From contig CAIIXF020000012.1 of the NCBI GenBank assembly GCA_903813345.2, positions 9,632,432 through 9,696,431 of the forward strand: 64,000 bases of DNA, given 5' to 3'. How positions within the stretch are numbered: position 1 is the stretch's first letter; each line of letters begins with the position of its first letter. A model generated the notes under the pieces. The model had not been told where the DNA came from, made no database searches, and was given only the letters and a program-made list of their open reading frames with translations. Source of the DNA: Owenia fusiformis. Taxonomy: Eukaryota > Annelida > Polychaeta > Sabellida > Oweniidae. Shown here piece by piece: positions 13,711 through 25,500 of this stretch. A program made the position numbers and the translations under genes.

Positions 13711-16243
13711 ATAACCCAACAAAATGTATCAGTGCTTTTATATAAGAGATAGCAGGACTTTATTTAGACATCAGGAAAATCAACTTTCACTTGATGACAT
13801 TATCTAATTATGCTTCTTCTAAATTAATCTAATCAAATCAATCTATTTAAACAAGTCAGTATGCCCCTCAAATGGATTTTTCCTATTTTAATACCCTTTT
13901 ATATAATTAGTTTTAGTTATACTTCTAGGCTCTGTATTTCTGGCTACCTTTTCACCTGATGTATGTCATTGGCTTATTCAAATCATCCATTTTCCCCAAG
14001 CTACAGAGCACCAATCACGGCTGGGTTTATTCTTAGTGGTTAAATATAATGTTAAGATTATGGTTCGAAAAGTAAAACAAATGATTTAAGATAGGTATCA
14101 TAAGATGTACGAGTGTCTACTAAGTGGCAACGTGAACTTTCTCTTGTAAGCATCTAAAAATCATGATTCTAAAATATAAGTTATTGGTTATATACCCGAC
14201 TGATATAGGTTCCCATATGTTAAGGAGAAAATTAACATCGGTTAAGGGCAAAGATTTCATTTGTCATTTCAACCCCAGTTGAATATATCTACTTCCTATT
14301 GTGCAAGAAATAATCTGTACTTTTCTCCATATACTCAAATCTATAAGACATATATGATTGTTGATTTCGAAAAATAGATGTAAACTTAAAAGCATAAATG
14401 CAGGTCAGTAGACACATAAAACTTTTTAAACCTATCCAAAATAATCTACAGATATAGTGATCGTTTAACATTTTGCCATATGTTCAATAGGTAACAATTT
14501 CACAATGCTACAACTGAGTCGAGATACTATCAAAATATATCAAATCAAATTCCCCTGGTGCTGTCACCATGAATTTCATTTTTTCTTTTTCTTGACTTAC
14601 AAGATTTTTGCGCTGGTACTTCTCCCCTTGAAAGATTATTGATGCCTTGCAATATTAATGCCTCCTAAAATAAATTCCGATGTTTGGAGGTTCTGTAGTT
14701 TTTTCAAGTAGTATAGTGCCTCATTATTGAGAACTTACCAATAGCTTCAGTTGATATGTAACAGAGAGCTTGTTATAAGTACCATTTGCCATTAGTTGAG
14801 AATTTAATTGCTTCCTTGCAAAACGGCATGTAAAATTCTTTAAGAGTTCCTGGGAAAGTATTTAAATCTCATCATCCAAAAAAGACAAAAATTGCATCAA
14901 ATTTCAGAATGTACAATGGAGAAATGGTACTACTGAAGATACATGGAGCGAAATTATCCCTTATATGATTACATATTCTCCCAGATTACAAACTAAAATG
15001 TTTGTTTTCTTAAAAATTTCCTTACAAAGTTTACACTGAAACCAATCATATATAGATTACACATACATCTGTATGTTAAGGGGTGAAACAATGGATATAT
15101 AGTAGGGCAAAACAATGATATTAAGTAGGATAGGCAGCTACCAAGCTTAGTGTTAAAGTTATCTATTTTGATTAATTGGTTCAGATACAGAAACTTTGCT
15201 TGAAACAAGTTCAATACTAGACAAACACTTGATCACCACCAATGTCCTCAAAGTACAACTCCTTATTTATGCAGGATAAAAATGGACCAAATGATGAACA
15301 ACATTTCAAAACAGAAGCAATCAAAAACCTCACCCCCGCCCTCTACCCACATCTAGGGTTAAGCTACTCATTTTCACAGTTAGTAAAATGGATTATTTGT
15401 ACATATTCAAATCTAAAACTAGTGAAAAAATACAGCTGCAATATCTTTACTTTCATTTTATTTGACACATAAAAGTGCTCATCTGTACCATGAGTGGCAA
15501 AAATGATGTATTGATGACCCATTATACAGACTCGGATACTAAAATCCCCCAAATCTATTGGATACAAGGTTCTTATGAGTCATGAAATAAACACAATACC
15601 CACACACATGATTTATTCCATACTGTCATATGTGCATAATCATGGACACAATACCCCTTTAGAAAACTAATCAGCGTAAAAAATCAAACGTGATATCATG
15701 TTCATTTTATGTTCAAAGCCTAATCTCACATTATAGGCACTGCTATTTGCAAATGAATCCCGATCACTGCTCGTTATGTATACTCTAATATGCAAGCCTC
15801 GGGCCTTGGCTGGATCTTCTCAGTTTCACCTCGTAATAAAACAACAACACTACTGCTAATAGCACTTATTTATGCTAACTGTCAGTGCAGTGCTAAATTC
15901 ATTTTGAATTCCCCTCCATAAAGTTTGCCTTTAGTTTGCAACAGGTTATTGGAAAGTATCAACGCTTCAATGACCAAAGCTACTTACATACATACCTGTA
16001 GTGTAATAGTAGGCCTCAGTGAGCCCAGCGCATGCACACACGGTTGAATAATCTTGACCTATAATTTACTCAATACATACAAAATCGCCATATTGATTTC
16101 TATAGATTATTCCATCAAATTGATCTGTCATTTTCAACAATGAAAAACACCCTTTCATTTACCAGCGATTTCAACCAAACTCATTGAAATGATACATTTT
16201 TATATTATTTGCTACAACGCAAAGTTTGAAAGAGATATCTCAC

Positions 16244-16306
16244 CTGTAAGTCTTGCAAGTCGAAGTTTTTCCAATAGAGATTCATCGACTGCAAATTCGC
16301 AGCCAT
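16244..16306 (-). CDS. CUX1: CASP/CUX1-like protein, first coding exon (partial gene)
   Basis: The reverse strand from 16306 reads MAANLQSMNLYWKNFDLQ followed by DLQ, 21 codons, and then meets a consensus donor (CAG|GTGAGA; GT at plus positions 16243-16242). This closely matches the N-terminus of vertebrate CASP/CUX1 (MAANVGSMFQYWKRFDLQ), including the invariant YWK.FDLQ. The CUX1 locus makes two products from this start: CASP, a coiled-coil Golgi membrane protein, and the CUT-repeat homeodomain transcription factor. The exon cannot say which is made here. It ends in phase 0. Exon 2 was not found leftward. The start has a good context (GAAGATGG) and lies 263 bp from the divergent NUP88 start. 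At 21 residues the match is short, but it is specific and begins at Met1. Confidence 0.8.
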
Positions 16307-16569
16307 CTTCACCGATTTCTGGCCAGTTTGATTGGTCACGTGACAAATCGAGATCGAACTAATCTCACATTCAAGTTGATATTAATAACACATATAAATC
16401 ATAATTCTAAGTAAGTCATCCACTTAAATAATCATTTTCCAGTATTCTATTATTCCTTCGAGTTGGTGTTATTACTCTCAGTACAATATATTGAAAACAA
16501 TAAAATCAAAACGATTAGATTGTCGAGACTATTTTGCGAGAAAGTGCGGGAAATCACGGGACTTCAAAC
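16307..16569. promoter_or_regulatory. Divergent promoter shared by CASP/CUX1 and NUP88
   Basis: Only 263 bp separate the two start codons, so 5' leaders and promoter elements of both genes must lie largely here. Visible sites are an inverted CCAAT box (GATTGG, 16330-16335) abutting a palindromic E-box TCACGTGA (16336-16343), and GCGGGAAA (16546-16553), an E2F-type site just before the NUP88 ATG. No good TATA box is seen at a suitable distance. CCAAT plus CACGTG with no TATA is common in housekeeping bidirectional promoters. That it drives both genes is inference. Confidence 0.65.
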
Positions 16570-19500
16570 ATGGACGAAAAAACTTGGCGAAATTTTCTCA
16601 ATGAACATCCGATTTTTGATGAAATTAGGCAAGCGAATGCGAATCAAAGGGTGCCAACCGAATCTCTAGATATATTGGCAGTAGAAGATGGCGAAGTTTT
16701 CGTTTGGAATGCTAGCACAGCAAACATACTGACCGCAAATCTAAAAAATTTTGTTCAGAAAAATGACCGCTCAGCACATTTTCAGGTTTGAATTTATTTT
16801 TATTACCAGAGTCATTAGAGCAAAACATATACTCCACAACCCTGACTTCAGACACATTATCACTAATTACAAATTAAAAAGTCATTTTTCTGGTGAGAAC
16901 ATTAGATCTAAGGTTAGACCATGGTAAGACGTGAAGTTGGTTGGTTGGGGCAAAGTAGTGTAACTTCGATGTGGTGTAATGACGACAAAAAAGACGGGGT
17001 AACTTTGACACTTACTTATTGGAAGTAGAATATCCCTTTCTGCCATGTTTGATTTCTGGAAAAATTAAAATCTCGCGAGATCTTGATCCATGTGAGAAAA
17101 AAATGTGGCTACCCCTAGGTCGGAAATTAGAGCAAATAAACAACAAGGTGTCAAAGTTACCCCACATTTCGAGGTTACCCCAAAATGGTGTCGATGCTAC
17201 ACCCCTTCGCCCATGGGCTTTCAAAAGAATTGAATGCCCATGCTTCGCCCTATATCCTTTCTTGAGGTGCACATGTGCATGATGTCACCGAAATAGTCTC
17301 AAGTGCTGATTTAGTCTCTAGAATTTGGAATTCACCAGATTATTGCAATGAGGTGTAATGGGCTAACTTCGACACATACTAGTTAGAAATTAGAATTTCC
17401 GTTTTCTGCCATGTTTGATTTCGGAAAAACTTAATATCTCGTGCGAGATTTCAATCCATGCGAGAAGAAAAACATGGCTTCCACCTAGATCAGAAATTAG
17501 GGCAAAGTTACCCCTAATTGAAACGAAATGGTGTTGACGATACCATCCATGCTATCACTATGTTTCAGCATGGGCTTTCAACTAGATATGTCTGTTTTTA
17601 TTGAAAATATGAGCCATTTTATTTCCTGTTTGATAAAACTGGCAATTAGAGCCTGGATGACAATGAGTAGTGCTATTTAGCTGCTAAGTCATGTTGTTAT
17701 TGAATAGTTACATTAACCAGGAAGTAAAATGATTGAATATTTAAATATTAGTATGTCACCATGTATACTTCTTTTTCCTTTTATATAGGCCTACTGTATA
17801 ATAGAATACTAATAACGTAACATATTGTATACTTTGAATGTCATTATATTATTGAACCATTATCTTGACTGCACCAGACTAGATGCGAGTAGAAATAATC
17901 ATGATTTACGCCATTTATAATTCAAAATTCAGTCAAAGTGATATCATATTTTAAACCTACATGTACAAGTACATCTAGAATTGTGGTTTTATAATGCGTT
18001 TAGCATCTTTGAATATTTTTTTCTTTGAAAATGTAACTTCTAGGTCATGGAGATTTTCTATAGAACACCCCATACATGTATATTAGACAGATAATATTTT
18101 CTTTTACTGGACACTATTATTATTTGTATAACTATCAGATTCATTAGGGTAAAATGGTAATTATCTACTCACATCTGGGTAATTCAGTTGTATGATTGAT
18201 AATGATCGAAAGGTACCACTATGAAATCTGCGAAACTGCACTTCTTTACCGCATGTAAAGTTCATTGCTCAGTATATAAATGATGACATCATGCTACAGA
18301 ACACGGTCTCCGCTTTATACGCAAATTATATACTGCATGAGTCTCATTTTGATTACATGCAAAATTTTTCAAAAAAGGTTATTTATTTTCAGACCCTTAT
18401 ATGCAACAATGCTCCAGTGTTCAATGTTTCATCTCTGCTGTTTAACCAGACTGGCCACCAGGTGGCTCTTGTAGGCTCATGCGGAATCAGTGTTGTTCAG
18501 TTACCTCGGCATTGTGGGAAACATGCTGAATTTGAAGGTGGGAAGCCTAAAATATCATGCAAGTAAGTTCAAACCTAGATTTTTGTACATTGGTTTCAAA
18601 AAGTCAAATTTTATAATGAATTTTTCTCAGTACTCCTAATACTTGTTCTTGTGGTCAATTTCCTACTTATTTTTCAAAAGATTTTCTTAATTCATATACT
18701 ATAAAGTAGCTTCTGATTTCAATAAGTACACAAAATCTTTATTGAGAAAGATTACAGATGTTTTATGATATTTTAAATGGATTGAAGACATGACATTCTG
18801 GGTTTAACTTGTTTGTTTAACATGGCATTCTGATTTATCAGAGTTTTTGTTTAGCTTTAAACTTGTGAGAGGGATAGTACAGACTATTTATGCCACATCA
18901 TGTCATTACAGCTTCTTGTTTGGTTAAACTATGTTTTTTTGATTAACTTTGTTAAAACACCACGTTATGTGTTTGACTTGTTTCGTTTTCAGAACAATCC
19001 CTGTTGCTGAGAGATTTTTCTTGACCAATGACAGAGTGCGTGTACTACATGCAGCGTGGCATCCTGGGAGTGAGACGGGACAACATCTTGTCGTGTTAAC
19101 ATCAGATGATACAATCAGGTACATTTTTGCTCCATTTCTCCCATTGGGACTTTTATGGATTTTTAGTGTACCATTGTGGGCTTTTGGGCTGCTGAAAAAT
19201 TGTAATTTCAGAATTTACAATATGATTGATCTTCAACCTACTGAACAATTGTATATTCATTATTTACAATATGATTGATCCTCAACCTGTTGAACAATTG
19301 TATTTTCAGAATTTACAATATAAATGAGCCTCAACATGCAGATCAGACCTTCCATCTCTCGGATCTTCCTCTTAATGTCACAACGGCGGTCTCCCGATCT
19401 GTCTTCGCTGAGGTCTCCATGGGTGAAATAGCAGTCTCATTTGACTTTGGCCCTCCACATGACATTAAGCTGAGTTCCCTTAGTAAAGCAAAGACCGAAA

Positions 19501-22500
19501 TTGCGTGGCCGATTTATATACTGAAAGGGAATGGAGATGTTTATTCTCTGAACACGTCCGTTAATGCGAGGTAAGAAAAGACTTAAGTTGAAGGACTGTT
19601 AATTTATTTAAACAGAAAATCAAATTGAGTCAAATAGATACAGGGTGGCCCAAAAGTCAGTTTACGATTATTCAGCAATTTGTAAACTATAACTGTAAAC
19701 CTATTTTCTGGCCACCAAAGTTCCACTATATGGCTTGTTTGTTTTGAGAGTTCATTTATCAAAATATCCTTTGCTTAACAGAGGTATCAAGAGCAAAGTG
19801 ACAGGTCCCCTAGCAATGCATCCTCCAGCTGAAGACAACTATGGAGTAGACGCCTGTTCTATCAGATGTATTCATTCCTCACCCCCAGTTATCGTTATAG
19901 CAACCTGCTCAGGAAACCTGCATCACTGTATACTTCTGAGTGGTGATCAAAATGATGATGTATCGGTATGTATGCATACCTTATTCTCTTATTGGAAATG
20001 TGCGTTCATTAGAGAGAATATTGTATTTTGATTCTTTGCTTTTCATTAAACCAAAATATTTTGAACAACCTTGGGGAAAAATGTATTTTAGAAATTCAAA
20101 GATACAATAACAGGGGTTTCACTAGAATTTCTCACTAAATAAATAAAATCACCTGGCAAAATTAATGGAAATCATAAATTTAACATGGAAAAGTTGAAAA
20201 GTCCCTAAAAACAACAGGCGATTCTGTGAAATCAACCGGTGAAAATTGCCTGCTGCTAATGAAACCCCTGCAGTAAATCTACATTCACACCAACGGCGAA
20301 TGCCACGCTTTTAATCGGCGAGCAAAGCGGCACCAAAGCATGGCGCTTTAAAGGGACTTGTAAAGCAGCACCAAAGTGTAATAGGTCGTAGAAAAGCTCG
20401 AAGTAAAGTGGGATGTTCGGGAAGAGCAGCAAAAATTTTTAAACTGTTTAAAAATTTTGGGCGCTCCGTTACGAATTGATTAAAGCGCAGAGAGCGTATC
20501 AAAGCTTAACAAACCGTAACAAAGCTTGACCCAAAGCGAAGGAAAGCTTAACAGAGCTTGGTTCAAAGCGGGACCCCAGCCTCTTCACGGTCTGTTACCA
20601 CTTGACACGCTTCGTTTAGATGTCTCAAGCTTTGCTACGATCTGGCATGAAGATCTGACATGAGGTCAGACGCTTTCATCAATATCTGACACTTACGTTT
20701 TTACGCTTTCATGAATGACTCTCAAGCTTTCTCAAGCTTTTCTACGACCTATTGCGACCCCAAAGCTTTAATCGAGCTTTGTTACGCTTTGGTGCCGCTT
20801 TACAAGCAACTTTAAATTAGACAGAGACAGGGTGGCCCAATGTATATGTATATAATACATTATATTCAGCAATAAAATTGACTTGAATTCATAGCAGTTT
20901 TTATATCATCCTCATAAGTGACAGTTTCACTTGCTGAATTTACACTTCAACTTGCAGAAAATAGGGATGGGTAACCTCCAGTTTGTTGAGTATGCAATAG
21001 TTATCGTTGAATGTTTGTTTTCAGTCTTCATTTTTCAATGCTGGTTCCAACTCTACCCTTGCCTTTGACGATACTTCGGAAGCTGTAATGTATGTGTATG
21101 AAACTGTTGAACTTGAGTTGTCCCTAACAACAGTTGCTATAGAGACAGATGAAGTTGTAGATAATGATTTCAACTGCCCCATCACTCTACATAAAGGTAT
21201 TTGACAGTAGTGTTGTATTGTATGGTATTGTCAATGTATGGTATTGCATTGTACTTTTCTCTTGTTGGAACTTCTGTGAAGTTATTATAATGTTTAACTG
21301 GTGGTGAAATGAGATCTACACTACAAGCCTTATTTCACGAAAAAAGTATATCGAAAATAATTCGCAATGTTCAGAATGTCAGTATCCAAATGAATGTCAA
21401 ATTAAAACCCATCATTCAGAATGTCACTTTTTAACTGTCTCACTATTTTCTTCAAAGTATGTTTACTTTATCAGTTGTTGTAAATGTTTTTGTGCAATAA
21501 ACAAGGGACCATACAACAAAGCAAAGAGACCTTTCTAATATGACATTAACATAGTTTCTATGGTGTTCTCAAGGTGACATGGTTTCTTGGAAATGCCTGT
21601 TAACAATATGAAATCATGTACATTTAACCCATAATATGTTTTCATAAAATTGTGTTTCAGATGTTGCAACACTTCACAGATACCACTGCTCCCACAGTTC
21701 AGGGGTACACACTGTTGTATTACCGTGGTTACCAAAGTTTGAGGAGTTCTGTCAGCTAGGTTAGCACATTTAGAATTTAACTCATGAAATAGGGAAAAAA
21801 CAAAAATAGTACCTTTGAGGTACCTACATTTTGTTACAGAAACGAATCTGTTTCGGCAACTAGTTTGAAGAGTTTTTCGTTCGATTTCAGATGCACAAGA
21901 TGTGATGTCTCAATTAGGTCAACAGGAAGAGGCAATTGTGGAACATCTAGTGTGCACCAAACCAATGTCTACCAGTGCCCCATCCCCTATACTAGGCCTA
22001 TGTATGACAGTCGAACATCTACTGGGTGCCACACTCATGTGTCTTACATCATCATATGACTGCATAGCTCTGCCTTTGTTGTGAGTTTATGGCATTTTGT
22101 TATATTTTATTTATTTAAGAGGATTGCGATGATCGTCCAGTATGCTAAACTAATGTTTCTCAAAATGTATGACTGTATAGCTCTAACTTTGTTGTAAATT
22201 TTTTGGCTCACACTATTTGTCATCAAAATTTTCAGGAAAACTGCTTATGCATTCAACTAGAAATTTTGAGAAGACTAGAGCAGAGCAGACTATTGTCAAA
22301 ATATTATTAGTTTTTGGGCATGCTGGGTAAATTGCATGGCATCGATTTCTCATAAAATCATAAAATTAGGAATTTTGTTAAAATATTTTTCGTCCATGTT
22401 GGAAACTGTCTCCAGAATAAAATATGAAAATTTCAATAAGAATGGTTATGTTCTATTGGAAATATAGAATAAAAACAGGACTGCATCATTCAACCTGTCA

Positions 22501-25500
22501 GGTGTACTAAAGTGTGATATTTACCACTTCATGTCTTGTTATACATTACAGGAGCAGTCACAGAGGAGTCCCGCCACCACTTCTCTCATCATCTCCCAGT
22601 AAGAGAGCCCTGTCTCCTCTACGTGCACTCCAAAAGGAACCATTCAATCAACACATTGCTAAGATACTCAAGAGAAACGCATCAAATCCCATACTTAAGT
22701 ATGACAGTATTTTTGTTGATGTTTTAGCTTCCCTTTGAATTTTAAGATTGTCTTAGTTAATGATATCTTTAATTTTATTAATTAAGACATAAACATTGCA
22801 TTATGTTTATTCAAGGTTTTTATAGCACTCAGTGTTCTCAACAAAAAAATTTCCATTTTCACAATTTGGACCAAAGTTTGACAAAATATGCCATGATTTT
22901 TCTCATTTTCAAGGGGGCAAGTGGATTTTCATGTAGGTGCTGCGCCCACTTGCTTTAATCTTTAATGCTGGGAAGATCACTGGCAATTTGAAAAATCTTG
23001 TTAAAATTCCAGGAAGATTCTCTTATAAACTTAAGATTTTTGTAGAAGGAAGAACAGACTCATACCAACAGCCAAGATCTGATTATGTTTTGGGCATGCT
23101 GGTTAATAACATAGTAGCCATTTTACTCCTCAAAGTGCGATATCACTGATGTGTTGCTATTATTAAGCAGTCACCTAATCTTATCATTTAAGGACTGACT
23201 CGAATACTGACCTGTCTCCACAAGAATGTTTCCAACTGCTGACAAGGGCAAGTCAAGTCTTCAGAGAGGAATACATTCAGAAACATGACCTGGCGAGAGA
23301 GGAAATAGAACGCAGGTGAGAAATGATGAGCTTATACATGCAGTATACTATTGTAAATGCCATCGGGACTGACCAAAGGTGTTCAGATTTAAAGATTTTA
23401 ACATGGGAATCTATGGCAGATTAAAAAGGACCCAACAAAAAATATTCACATGGCCATTATTGAGACTGGCTTAAAGTATTCACTTTTCATGGCTTTTTTA
23501 ACATGGAAATCTATGGCAGATTCCAAATATGGGACCATCAAAAGAGGATCACATTAAAAGGTGTTCATAAAAGAGAGATGCACAGATATACATGTTTAAC
23601 TGTACAGTTAATAAATAGATGGCAGTAATTCGAGTTAAAATCTGAATTTTATTGCACAATTACCCATACTATACTATATCAGTCCTAAATATATATTTTG
23701 ATATGTTGACCCCCAGCAAAACTTGTGACGCGGATAATATAGAATATTGCAACTTGGTAATTCAATGTCTACATGTTAATAGATAATTGCAATAATCAAA
23801 AACAATTTTATTGTAGGGTTAGAATCTTGAAGCAACAGAAAGAGGTGCAACAATCAGATCTAGAATATTGTAAAGTTATGAAAGATGAGCTGACAGATTC
23901 TGCGCGTAATCTAGCAGAGAAATATGAGGATGCTTTGGACAGGCAGCAGGCTATTGTCTCCAGGTAAACTGATGATAATGATATTTTAATTTATTCATAA
24001 TTTTTATGTCACCACCACAAGTGGTGACAACTTTTCTATGGAGAGTGTTTGGCGGATGGCATTCAGAGTTTGCCATCTGTAACAAATGGCAGGTGTTGAA
24101 ATTTCGCATGTAAATGGCTTATTTTTTAATATGATATGCGTTAAGATATCAAGCTGCTAGATGCCCAGAAGCATGTGTTGCGATGTAACAGAAATTTACA
24201 TCTAGACTACATTTTAAACAAAGTACTTATACTTTGTTATAATAAATAAACATATATTGGATTTATTGACAAATCAGATCTTTTCATGATGATCATCTCT
24301 ACCAATCCTTGACAATGTATGCATATGCCATCTATATAATACTGGGGCGGTTAAGCTACACAAGAGAAGTTGTATTTTCTTGTCAGAATGAGTAAAGGTA
24401 TAAGGAAAATAGTTATAATTAGATCCCTGGAAAACGAGTTTGATCATGTATCACTCACTTCTTCAGTATTTGATGATTACATTATGATACAGATGATTCA
24501 ATTAGCGATTTTCATGCAATTGAGTAGGCAACAGTCATCCCTGGGGACATGTTCACAATCAAGTTCTTTAAAGATGTAGCTTATACAGATATTTCTTTGA
24601 TTGATTCAAAATTAAGTCAGTTTTTCCGACTCTATCTATGTGTGTGTTTGAAGTACAAACCCTTAAAAGAATTTAAGTTACACTTTTTTTGAAAATGAAA
24701 ATAACAGTAAAAAATCCAAAAAAAAGACTGTTCAAAAGATATTTTAAAACCATTGAATCCAGGACAGATATAGCCAACATAGAATTCAAAACCAAGTATT
24801 TTCATTAAATATCTTTTGCATTAATAAATAAAAATAATGATAAAAAAAATTATAAGATGTATTTTATTTAAATTTAAGAGTTGACAACATTCTACGTAAA
24901 GTGCAATTGAAACTCCCTGTTCTCTCTGATGCTGAAAGAACCATGCAACGAGATCTGAAAACCATGGACACAAAGCTGAAACATTTCAAGAACTCTATTG
25001 AGCAGGTTAGTTTGTTCTCTTCATTGTGTTAAACACTGCTGGGATCTCTGAAGCATAGAAGTAGGTGGGTACTAAACATGAAGTAGAGAATTTGAAAATT
25101 ATACTGCACCCTGTGGAAAATCAATTCAACCCAAAATCAGAATATGAAAATTATGATGGTTATTTTAATCAGTTTTGGGCATTTTTAGCTAGCATAGGTA
25201 AATGATTATTACCCAATGTAAGTGGAACACCTTTGTAAGGATACATCAAAGTTTTGTTTTCCATTAAATTTAATAAACTGAACAACAGAAATGGAACACC
25301 TCAAAATCGAACACTTTCTTCAGCTACCGAAAGCATCCCTCTTAGACAGGTTTTTACAGGACTAAAAATAGTATTCAACAATTCTGTATATCCAGTATTC
25401 CTGTACATATATAACATCAACTTATACAATTGCTTCAGATCAAGATAAAGCAGGACTACCAGAGAAGGCAGATCTCCCAGCAACAAAGACAGGACTCCAG

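Larger units (their letters stand above)
1..16243 (-). other. Non-coding region, presumed first intron of the minus-strand CASP/CUX1 gene
   Basis: I found no exon that matches a known protein in this 16 kb on either strand. Open frames here are short and lack splice-consistent homology. Because exon 1 of a CASP/CUX1-like gene is read leftward from 16306 and ends in a good donor at 16243-16242, the rest is most simply intron 1, which is very long in vertebrate CUX1. I looked for exon 2 (the family's next segment contains an ANRQDESEQSRK-like motif) and did not see it, so it probably lies left of position 1. Contents that can be named are listed separately: SINE, MITEs, minisatellites and homopolymer runs. 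Confidence 0.5.

Noticed and set aside
16534-16569. Upstream in-frame ATG for NUP88
   Set aside because: It would add 12 residues not seen in the family and would place the E2F-like site inside the coding sequence. The ATG at 16570 gives the usual N-terminus.
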